DNA of 64,000 nucleotides from Bacteroidota bacterium (GTDB lineage Bacteria; Bacteroidota; Bacteroidia; NS11-12g; UBA955): NCBI GenBank assembly GCA_024103355.1, contig JAGFIU010000024.1, positions 1 to 64,000 of the forward strand, read 5' to 3'. Shown piece by piece: positions 44,148 to 52,115 of this stretch (position 1 is its first letter; each line of letters starts with the position of its first letter). The notes under the pieces were generated by a model. It saw only the letters and a program-made list of their open reading frames with translations, ran no database searches and was not told where the DNA came from. The position numbers and the translations under genes were made by a program.

Positions 44148-46151
44148 TTATTGTCTATCAGTTAATAATCGATTAACCACTTCTTGATTAATCTTCACAG
44201 GATACTTTGCTCTAAGTTCTTCAATCCACTGATTTTCTAGCAATGCCTGATAATCGCTTGTAACATGACCTCTTACCTCATCAAGTTCTTTAAGTGTTGG
44301 TTTTAAAAATTGATTTGCCCTTATGATATAAACCATATCTGCATCGTTTTCTTTTACATAATAATTCCCTTTGGTTAATTTTGCTTCAGGATTTTGGAAT
44401 AATATATCTGCGAATTTATCCTCTCCTTTACTAAACTTACCTTTCTTCACACTCAAAGCAAGTGGTTCAGATTTTTTATAGTAGCTAATAATACTATCGT
44501 TAGAGATTCCCTTTGAAATCATTTCTATCACTTTTTTCTCAATTTCTTTATTTGAAGTAATGAAAACGGTCGCATCAAATCGTTCGTCCCAACGATAGTT
44601 GTCTCTATTGTTATTAAAGAATAACTCTAACCCTGTAGAATCTTTCATACTCTTAGTCCAAACAACTTCGTCCATGAGACTAAAGAGGAGAATGCCTTCT
44701 TTGTATTCTTGAAGCAGGTATTTAAAATCAGTGTTGTAGTTTTCCAAGTTTTCTTCATAGTAATTCATCAGCTTAATAATTTTATACTCATTATAATACT
44801 TATGGATTAAACCCTCTTTATCTGCATTTTCAGCAGGATTTTGAACTTGTTCAATATATTTAGCAAAATCAGAAACTGTTATTTTTTGGTCCGCAAATGT
44901 GAATAACACTTTGCTTGAACGCTTATTAGGCAAATACTTCCACTTCCCCTGGATTAAGCTTTGGTCTTTAGCAAAGCTCTTGATGAACTTCTTCATCTCC
45001 TTTGCATTTTCAGACAAATGGAGTTCTTTGGTCACTCGTTCATAAACTACCCATATATTCTGTTGAGAACGTGAATCTCGGTTAATTTTTTGAGTGAGCA
45101 TGTTTGTTACTTTATCATAGGGCTCTAATGGACGCAATTCAATTCTTTTAATAATATGAACTCCAAAATTTGTTTTAATTGGTGTGGATATGTCTCCATT
45201 CTTTTGGAGATTAAACGCAGCATCTTTAAACTCAGCAGGATACTGACTAGTGCGTTTAAACCAACCTAATTCTCCACCTGTTGCAGAAGAAGTGTTATCT
45301 TCAGAATACAGATTTACCATTTCTTCAAAAGTCTTCTCACCTGATTTAATTTTCTCATATATGCCTTGCGCTTTTTCCATTGCCCTATTAATCTCTTCTT
45401 GTGTGGCGTTTTGGTTAAGTTTAATCATTATGTGTGAGACTTTAATCTCGCCTAAAGAAGGGCGTTTGTCATTTACTTTTAATATATGATAACCAAAATC
45501 TGTTTTAAAGACAGGACTAACTTCTCCCTTTCTTGTATTATATGCCATATTCTCAAACGGGTATACCATTTCAAACGCAGTAAAGTAGCCAAGCTCTCCT
45601 TTATTATATTTTGCAGATGGGTCTTCTGAAAACTTAGATGCAGCTGTAGCAAAATCCATTTTCCCCGAGACAATCAGATTTCTTATACTATCAAGATGTA
45701 TTCTGGCTCTCATTGTATCAACCGGGTTATCAAAATTTTTAACCACAATTAATATATGTGAAGCATCTATCTCATATTTCATTCTCTCATATGCTTCTTT
45801 CATTAGATGTTCTGTGACTGTTTTGTCTGTAAGAAACGGCTTTGCAATTTGTTTTCTATACATTGCTAACTCGGTCTTAAATCCGGGCAAAGTATCCATC
45901 TGACGGTCATAAGCATCCTGTACTTTAAGTTTAAAGTTTACAAAGAGGTTTAAATAATCATCAACATCTTTTTGAGTAATTACATTCTTCTCTGAAGATT
46001 GATTTTTCAAAAATCCTCTTCTAAACTCGTCATATGTTACATTCTTATTTCCAAAAGAAAATGCGACATCTTCTTTCTGAGCATTTACTGAACCCCACAT
46101 TAGTAGGCCAATCATCAGCAGGTTAAAAAAACTAATTTTCATTCTTTTCAT
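44148..46151 (-). CDS. Large PpiC/SurA-type peptidyl-prolyl isomerase with two parvulin domains
   Basis: 667 residues: signal peptide (ending SVNAQ), an N-terminal chaperone part (about 30-125), parvulin domain 1 (about 130-225, YEIDASHILIVVKN to KTDFGYHILKVNDKRP), parvulin domain 2 (about 232-345, IKVSHIMIKLN to FGVHIIKRIELRP) and a long C-terminal region of about 320 residues (VLFTFADQKITVSDFAKYIEQ and beyond) that looks like another SurA-type helical chaperone part. It is a periplasmic folding factor for outer-membrane proteins. A -7 box lies 30 bases upstream. Confidence 0.9.
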   Translation of the reverse strand: MKRMKISFFNLLMIGLLMWGSVNAQKEDVAFSFGNKNVTYDEFRRGFLKNQSSEKNVITQKDVDDYLNLFVNFKLKVQDAYDRQMDTLPGFKTELAMYRKQIAKPFLTDKTVTEHLMKEAYERMKYEIDASHILIVVKNFDNPVDTMRARIHLDSIRNLIVSGKMDFATAASKFSEDPSAKYNKGELGYFTAFEMVYPFENMAYNTRKGEVSPVFKTDFGYHILKVNDKRPSLGEIKVSHIMIKLNQNATQEEINRAMEKAQGIYEKIKSGEKTFEEMVNLYSEDNTSSATGGELGWFKRTSQYPAEFKDAAFNLQKNGDISTPIKTNFGVHIIKRIELRPLEPYDKVTNMLTQKINRDSRSQQNIWVVYERVTKELHLSENAKEMKKFIKSFAKDQSLIQGKWKYLPNKRSSKVLFTFADQKITVSDFAKYIEQVQNPAENADKEGLIHKYYNEYKIIKLMNYYEENLENYNTDFKYLLQEYKEGILLFSLMDEVVWTKSMKDSTGLELFFNNNRDNYRWDERFDATVFITSNKEIEKKVIEMISKGISNDSIISYYKKSEPLALSVKKGKFSKGEDKFADILFQNPEAKLTKGNYYVKENDADMVYIIRANQFLKPTLKELDEVRGHVTSDYQALLENQWIEELRAKYPVKINQEVVNRLLTDRQ

Positions 46152-46181
46152 TAATTAAATTACATCATCAATAGAAGTCTG

Positions 46182-46189
46182 CAAACATA
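46182..46189 (-). promoter_or_regulatory. -7 box of the large PpiC gene
   Basis: Minus strand TATGTTTG followed by CAGAC, matching TAnnTTTG, 30 bases from the ATG at 46151. The -33 is not clear. Confidence 0.4.
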
Positions 46190-46310
46190 AACATGCAAAT
46201 AGAATTTGTATCATCAAATTTCAAACCATTTAACACTAAAGCAACACTAAATATCGAAATCATAATATTTAGTATCCAAAATCGAGCCTAAAACAATTGA
46301 AAAAAACAAA

Positions 46311-46318
46311 TAGTTTTG
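46311..46318 (+). promoter_or_regulatory. -7 box of the dicarboxylate symporter gene
   Basis: TAGTTTTG followed by CCGCCA, 35 bases before the TTG start at 46354. It supports that start by giving a normal leader. Confidence 0.45.
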
Positions 46319-46353
46319 CCGCCAACTGGGACAAGAAATAACCACTACAAATA

Positions 46354-47784
46354 TTGAAAAAATTAGCACTACATTGGAAGATAATTATTGGACTGCTTGC
46401 AGGCATTATGTGGGCATTCATTTCAATTGAATTTGGATTCAATTCAATTACAAAAGATTGGATATCGCCCTTCGGCATAATCTTTTTAAACTTACTTAAA
46501 CTCATTGCAATCCCTTTGGTTATGTTTTCTATAATTACAGGGATTGCCGAATTATCTGATATAACAAAACTTGGGAGAATGGGGTCAAAATCTCTTCTTA
46601 TTTTTGGCATAACAGCATTCATCGCAATTTTCTTGGGATTAGGAGTTGTCAACCTTTTTGAACCCGGTAAGTCTATCCCTCAGGAGCAGCGGATAAAAAA
46701 TAGAATTTCATACGAGTTATGGATGAATAGCACTCCTAATTCCGAACCCGTAGATAACAGAAGTTTAATCTCAGATCCTCAGTATGCTAAAATAGTTGAT
46801 GAGCTTGAGAGAAATACAATACAAGAAGGTTCAACCCATATTTTGGACGAAAAAATCAAACTAGCACAAAACACAAAATCTCAATCTCCATTAACTTTCT
46901 TGGTGGATATTGTACCTGACAACATTGTTAATTCTCTCTCCAATAATACGCTACTACTCCAAATTATTTTCTTTTCAATTTTATTTGGCATTGCTTTAAA
47001 GAAAATACCCAGCGAATATGGCAATAGTCTTACTTATTTTTTTGGAGGATTAAATCAAATCTATCTCAAAATGGTGGATATTGTAATGTGGTCTTCTCCC
47101 TTTTTTGTTTTCTGTTTAATGGCAGGGAATTTAGCAGATATGGCTGCGAATATGAGAGAATTATTTGAAATATTATCTGTTTTACTAAAATACAGTCTTG
47201 TTGTAGTTTTCGGTCTATGTTTAATGCTTTTTATATTCTACCCGACACTTTATGCTTTCTTTGGATACCAAGCAGACAAGAAAACCGGATATTTCAGTCG
47301 ATATATTCATTTTTTCAAGTCTATGGGACCTGCTCAGCTACTTGCATTCTCCACAAGTTCAAGTGCTGCAACACTCCCTGTCACAATAGAATGTGTCAAT
47401 AAGAAACTAAAAATATCAAAAGAAACTACAAGTTTTATACTCCCAATTGGTGCAATCGTAAATATGGATGGGACGGCATTATATCAGGCAGTTGCAATTG
47501 TTTTTCTTGCACAATTACATTGGATAGACCTAACCATCGCACAACAGCTGACCATAGTCTTAACAACCGCGCTTGCTTCAATCGGAGCAGCATCCATCCC
47601 CGGCTCAGGGTTGATAATGCTAATTATGGTTTTACAATCAGTACATCTAAATCCTGCATGGATAGCCATAATTCTTCCCATTGATAGAATCTTAGACATG
47701 TGCAGAACTGTAGTGAATATTTCCGGTGATGCAACTACAGCATCCATTGTTGAGAAAACAGAACAAAAATTAAAAAATACGTAA
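46354..47784 (+). CDS. Dicarboxylate/amino acid:cation symporter (DAACS family)
   Basis: 476 residues from a TTG start (KKLALHWKIIIGLLAGIMWA). Eight helices and two hairpins as in the GltPh fold: the serine-rich hairpin STSSSAATLPVTIECV (about 330-345), NMDGTALYQAVA (about 370) and GAASIPGSGLIML with DRILDMCRTVVNISGDA near the end, the cation- and substrate-binding parts. The loop between helices 3 and 4 (about 106-180) is much longer than in most bacterial homologues and is polar. It imports glutamate, aspartate or C4-dicarboxylates with Na+ or H+; which is not decided. Confidence 0.9.
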   Translation: MKKLALHWKIIIGLLAGIMWAFISIEFGFNSITKDWISPFGIIFLNLLKLIAIPLVMFSIITGIAELSDITKLGRMGSKSLLIFGITAFIAIFLGLGVVNLFEPGKSIPQEQRIKNRISYELWMNSTPNSEPVDNRSLISDPQYAKIVDELERNTIQEGSTHILDEKIKLAQNTKSQSPLTFLVDIVPDNIVNSLSNNTLLLQIIFFSILFGIALKKIPSEYGNSLTYFFGGLNQIYLKMVDIVMWSSPFFVFCLMAGNLADMAANMRELFEILSVLLKYSLVVVFGLCLMLFIFYPTLYAFFGYQADKKTGYFSRYIHFFKSMGPAQLLAFSTSSSAATLPVTIECVNKKLKISKETTSFILPIGAIVNMDGTALYQAVAIVFLAQLHWIDLTIAQQLTIVLTTALASIGAASIPGSGLIMLIMVLQSVHLNPAWIAIILPIDRILDMCRTVVNISGDATTASIVEKTEQKLKNT

Positions 47785-47845
47785 CGTTCGTAAAAAGACA
47801 TCAAAATACCCATGTACATTCAACCGGTTTAACAATTTTAAATTA

Positions 47846-47853
47846 TATATTTG
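47846..47853 (+). promoter_or_regulatory. -7 box of the M43 metalloprotease pair
   Basis: TATATTTG followed by CCAACC, 25 bases before the ATG at 47879. It probably serves both tandem genes, which are 17 bases apart. Confidence 0.45.
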
Positions 47854-47878
47854 CCAACCATAAAATTAAAAATAAAGC

Positions 47879-49975
47879 ATGACTACTAAGATTACCTTAA
47901 AATCAATTTTACTTGTTTCAGTTGCTACTGTATTCATGAATAATACAAACGCTCAGACCAATAACATCTGTGGTTCAGACCAAGTTTTGGAACAGTGGAG
48001 AAAAGACAATCCTGCCATTTTTGACGATGCAGAAACAGCAGGAACCGCTTCCACTCAATTAAGAAGAAACAAAATAACAATTCCTGTTGTATTTCACATT
48101 TTGCATTCTAATGGTCCTGAGAATATTCCTGATTCAAGAATTTTTGACCAAATTACCATTCTCAATCAAGATTTTAGTGCAACAAATCCAGATGTTGGAA
48201 ATGTAAGAAACTCGCTTCATGCACCATTTGCTCCATTAGTTGCAGATTTTGAAATTGAATTTGCGCTAGCAAAAAGAGATCCTCAAGGCAAATGCACTAA
48301 TGGTATAGAACGTATTTATTCAACTATTCATTCGAATGCAAGAGACAACGTAAAAGAGATTGTTCAATGGGATCCCAGTCGTTATCTTAATATATGGGTA
48401 GTGAGTTCAATTAATTCATCAGGTGCAAAAGGAACTGTTTTGGGGTTCGCAAATTTCCCATGGATGAGTCCGACCAAGGATGGGATTGTTGTTATTGCAA
48501 GCGAAGTAGGATATAGCGGTAATGATAATGGAAGAACCCTAACACATGAGATTGGACATTGGCTTGGGTTACTACACACATTTCAAGGCGGGTGCACATA
48601 TCCAAATGACAAAGTAGATGATACTCCTCTAGTAAAAGAAGAATTTACTAATACCTCTTGCCCTCCAACCGGAAATAGTTGTGCATTAGATGCTGCAAAC
48701 AACCCACTTGATACACTATATGACCAATGGGAGAATTTTATGGATTACTCACACGGTTGTCAGGTTATGTTTACTAAAGGACAAAAAGAGAGAGTTGAAT
48801 ATTATTTAACAAGTAAGGAATATACCAGACATAATCTATATTCAGAAGAAAATCTTGCCTTTACAGGAATAACAGGCACATCAACTGAACCCATTGCTAC
48901 TTTCAATGCGAACAAAAGAGTTATTTGTGCAGGAGATCAGGTGAAATTTACACAAACTGTATGTCAAGGAATCAATACCACAAGTAGAACATGGACATTT
49001 GAAGGTGCAGATATCACAACTTCTACAGATATAAATCCCACTGTTACATATTCTAATCCGGGTAAATTTGCTGTGAAACTTAAAGTAACAAATAACTCAG
49101 GAGAAGATGAATATGAAATTAAGGAATATATTCAAGTAAATCCTTTACAAACTGCTCAAAATGGTTTTACTGAGGGCTTTGAAGCATCTAAAGGAAATGC
49201 ATTTACCAATTCAGGAATATATCAGGTTTCGGGTCCCGGATTTTATCCCTTTGAAGTAAAAAAAGATATCAGCTATTCAGGCACCTATTGTTTAAAGGCT
49301 CCGCTAAACTCGTTTAATTTTGCATATAGATTCGGGGTTGAAACACCAGGACTAGATATGACTAAAATATCCGGTGACCCAATCATCTCATTTATGATTA
49401 GTTATGCACGAAGAGATGACAAAGTACAAGACTTTATAAGAATTTATGTATCACAAGATTGCGGTGCAACATGGCAGCAAGTAATGCAAAGGAATAGTGC
49501 CGGGTTAAGTACCTTTAGTGGGTTTGGTACCGGAGTTATTCCTCAAAATACTGATGATTGGAAGAGAATTGATTACTCCTTAACGGCATTCAAAAACTCT
49601 CAAAATCTAAAGATTAGAATTGTTGTGGAAAGTGGCGGTGGAAATCCGGTTTATATTGACAACATTAACCTTAGCCAATACTTCACATCTTCTCCTACTC
49701 TTGAGAAACCATTGGATGTTGTTATTTTCCCCAATCCAAGTAATGGAAATTTCACAATACAAATGGCTTCATTACAAACAAACTCTCACACAAAAATATC
49801 TATTACTGATGTTAACGGAAGAGAGATTGCAATCCTTAACAATAGTATAATTCAAGGACAAAATTTTTCAATAAACATCAATCCAAAAGAGTATCGTTTA
49901 TCAAAGGGCCTTTATTTTGTAAGGATAGAAACCAATGATGGGGTTATAACCAAAAAGTTAATACTGTCGGAATAA
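47879..49975 (+). CDS. M43 (pappalysin-like) zinc metalloprotease, T9SS substrate (copy 1)
   Basis: 698 residues: signal peptide (ending NNTNAQ), propeptide-like segment, an M43 catalytic domain with HEIGH at 223-227 and the third ligand His233 (HEIGHWLGLLH) plus the Met-turn ENFMDYSHGCQVMF, a PKD domain (about 340-425), a MAM/jelly-roll-like domain (about 430-610) with CGATWQQV and GNPVYIDNINL, and a T9SS sorting domain (IFPNPSNGNFTIQM to KKLILSE). It is exported to the surface or medium to cleave proteins. It is a clear tandem paralogue of the next gene. Confidence 0.92.
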   Translation: MTTKITLKSILLVSVATVFMNNTNAQTNNICGSDQVLEQWRKDNPAIFDDAETAGTASTQLRRNKITIPVVFHILHSNGPENIPDSRIFDQITILNQDFSATNPDVGNVRNSLHAPFAPLVADFEIEFALAKRDPQGKCTNGIERIYSTIHSNARDNVKEIVQWDPSRYLNIWVVSSINSSGAKGTVLGFANFPWMSPTKDGIVVIASEVGYSGNDNGRTLTHEIGHWLGLLHTFQGGCTYPNDKVDDTPLVKEEFTNTSCPPTGNSCALDAANNPLDTLYDQWENFMDYSHGCQVMFTKGQKERVEYYLTSKEYTRHNLYSEENLAFTGITGTSTEPIATFNANKRVICAGDQVKFTQTVCQGINTTSRTWTFEGADITTSTDINPTVTYSNPGKFAVKLKVTNNSGEDEYEIKEYIQVNPLQTAQNGFTEGFEASKGNAFTNSGIYQVSGPGFYPFEVKKDISYSGTYCLKAPLNSFNFAYRFGVETPGLDMTKISGDPIISFMISYARRDDKVQDFIRIYVSQDCGATWQQVMQRNSAGLSTFSGFGTGVIPQNTDDWKRIDYSLTAFKNSQNLKIRIVVESGGGNPVYIDNINLSQYFTSSPTLEKPLDVVIFPNPSNGNFTIQMASLQTNSHTKISITDVNGREIAILNNSIIQGQNFSININPKEYRLSKGLYFVRIETNDGVITKKLILSE

Positions 49976-49992
49976 CCATTCAGATTTCAATA

Positions 49993-52074
49993 ATGACTAA
50001 AAGTGTTTTTAATTATTTAGGTGCATGCCTTTTTATTCTTTTCAATTTCTGGAATTCTAATCTTAACGCACAACAATGTGGAACTAATGCGAAATTTGAG
50101 CAGTGGAAGAATGTAACTCCAAATTGGCAAGAACAAATCAGTGTAAATTCAGACAATAACCATGTAGAAAGACGAGACGGAAAAAAAATAATACCGGTTG
50201 TTTTTCACATTATCAATACAAATGGCCCTGAGAATATATCAACCGAACAAATCAAAGATGCAATTAGAATTCTCAACCTTGATTTTAACAAACAGAACTC
50301 GGATTGGCAAAATGTTAGAAATACACCAAATGCTCCATTCCTTCCTTTGGTTGCAGATATGGAAATTGAATTCCAATTAGCAAAAAAGGATCCTCAAGGT
50401 AATTGCACTAATGGAATAAATCGAATCTTCTCATCCTTACACATAGATGCAGGAGATAATATTAAACAGTTGGTGAAATGGCCAGTTAATCGCTATCTCA
50501 ATATTTGGGTTGTGAGTACAATTTCAAACTTTGATGGTGGTGGGATAATATTAGGGTACTCCAACTTCCCATGGATGAGTGCAAGCTCGGATGGTATTGT
50601 GATGCGCTCTGATGCGATTGGTTCCATTGGTACTGCAAACCCTCTTTATGTAAGGGCATTAACACATGAAGTAGGACATTATTTTGGACTAATGCACACA
50701 TTTCAAGGAGGATGCAGCGAAAGTGATGGTGGCGACCTTGTTGACGATACCCCACCGGTAGCGGCACAATTCTCTAATACAAGTTGTAATATTACAAATA
50801 AGAGTTGTACCCAAGGTTCATTCTATGACCAATGGGAAAATTTTATGGATTATTCACATGGTTGCCAATCAATGTTCACAGTGGACCAGAAATCACGTGT
50901 ACAAGCATTTTTAGTTGATAACAGATATACTAGAAAGAATTTATATACCATTGAAAATTTAGAATTTACAGGAATCACACCAAGCGTTAGCCAAAAGCCT
51001 TTATCATTCTTTGATAGCGATGTGCAACTAATCTGTGCAGGAAGTTCCGTTCAATTCTTTGATAATTCATGCAACGGGAACGTAACACATAGGACATGGG
51101 AATTTCAAGGCGGAGATATTCAATCTTCTAATCAACCTTCTCCTATTGTCACTTATGATGAACCTGGCGAATTCAATGTAAAACTTACCACTTCTAATTC
51201 ACTAGGAAGCTCAACCTATGAGATAAATAAATATATCAAAGTAGTTCCTAAAATTGCTCAACTGACAGGTATATACGAGAGTTTTGAGGATCAAAGTTCT
51301 TTCTCTTTAGAGGGGATAACACAACTGAGTTTCCAAGGATTTGGCACTTTTGAAAATGTTGGAGTAGGATATTTTGGGAATAGATGTCTTAGAGCACCAA
51401 TCTCTATTGCAAATAAGGGTAGTCGTTTTATTTTAGAAACTCCTTATCTGAACATTTCTAAGATGTCCGGCATGAATCCTAAAATTTCATTTATGGTTGG
51501 TTATGGTCGTAGAAATGCAACCAATAATGACTATATTAGAATCCTTATTTCAGACGATTGCGGAAATACTTGGAAACAAAAATACCAAAGAATCAGTGCA
51601 CAGTTTTCTTCAAGCAACGGATATGTAACAAATTTCACTCCATCTCATCAAGGAGAGTGGAAGCGACTCGTTCTCAATTTATCTGAATATCAAAATATCA
51701 CTAATTTAAAAATTAGGATTGAAATTGAAAGTGGAGGCGGAAATCCTATTTACATAGATGATATTAATATTAGCCAATACTTTACTTCAACAAACCCAAT
51801 AGAGAATGAATCCAAAGTTCATATATTCCCAAATCCAGGCAATGATTTTTTCAATATTCAACTCTCACAGTCATTTATAAACAAAAATACCTCTATAAGA
51901 TTATTTGATATCACAGGCAAAGAAATCTCACAAATATTTGAGGATATAATTGATGCTCAATCACTCAATTTTATCCTCTATCCAAGACATGACAAACTAA
52001 AACCCGGGATTTATTTTATTAAAATAGAAACAGATGAGGGCATTTTAACTAAAAGACTGATATTTGCCGACTGA
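49993..52074 (+). CDS. M43 (pappalysin-like) zinc metalloprotease, T9SS substrate (copy 2)
   Basis: 693 residues with the same domain order as its upstream neighbour: signal peptide (NSNLNAQ), catalytic domain with HEVGH at 225-229 and His235 (HEVGHYFGLMH) and the Met-turn ENFMDYSHGCQSMF, a PKD domain (about 335-420), the MAM/jelly-roll-like domain (with CGNTWKQK and GNPIYIDDINISQYF) and a T9SS sorting domain (IFPNPGNDFFNIQLS to TKRLIFAD). Both proteases keep all zinc ligands. The 17-base spacing indicates one transcript. Divergence is spread along the whole length, so this is an older duplication, not a recent one. Confidence 0.92.
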   Translation: MTKSVFNYLGACLFILFNFWNSNLNAQQCGTNAKFEQWKNVTPNWQEQISVNSDNNHVERRDGKKIIPVVFHIINTNGPENISTEQIKDAIRILNLDFNKQNSDWQNVRNTPNAPFLPLVADMEIEFQLAKKDPQGNCTNGINRIFSSLHIDAGDNIKQLVKWPVNRYLNIWVVSTISNFDGGGIILGYSNFPWMSASSDGIVMRSDAIGSIGTANPLYVRALTHEVGHYFGLMHTFQGGCSESDGGDLVDDTPPVAAQFSNTSCNITNKSCTQGSFYDQWENFMDYSHGCQSMFTVDQKSRVQAFLVDNRYTRKNLYTIENLEFTGITPSVSQKPLSFFDSDVQLICAGSSVQFFDNSCNGNVTHRTWEFQGGDIQSSNQPSPIVTYDEPGEFNVKLTTSNSLGSSTYEINKYIKVVPKIAQLTGIYESFEDQSSFSLEGITQLSFQGFGTFENVGVGYFGNRCLRAPISIANKGSRFILETPYLNISKMSGMNPKISFMVGYGRRNATNNDYIRILISDDCGNTWKQKYQRISAQFSSSNGYVTNFTPSHQGEWKRLVLNLSEYQNITNLKIRIEIESGGGNPIYIDDINISQYFTSTNPIENESKVHIFPNPGNDFFNIQLSQSFINKNTSIRLFDITGKEISQIFEDIIDAQSLNFILYPRHDKLKPGIYFIKIETDEGILTKRLIFAD

Positions 52075-52115
52075 TTTATTTATAAATCATCCAAATATAG
52101 TATGAGTTAAAATTT

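Noticed and set aside
47879-52074. Tandem M43 genes as a recent repeat or assembly duplication
   Set aside because: The copies differ throughout in protein and DNA sequence, so this is real, older paralogy.
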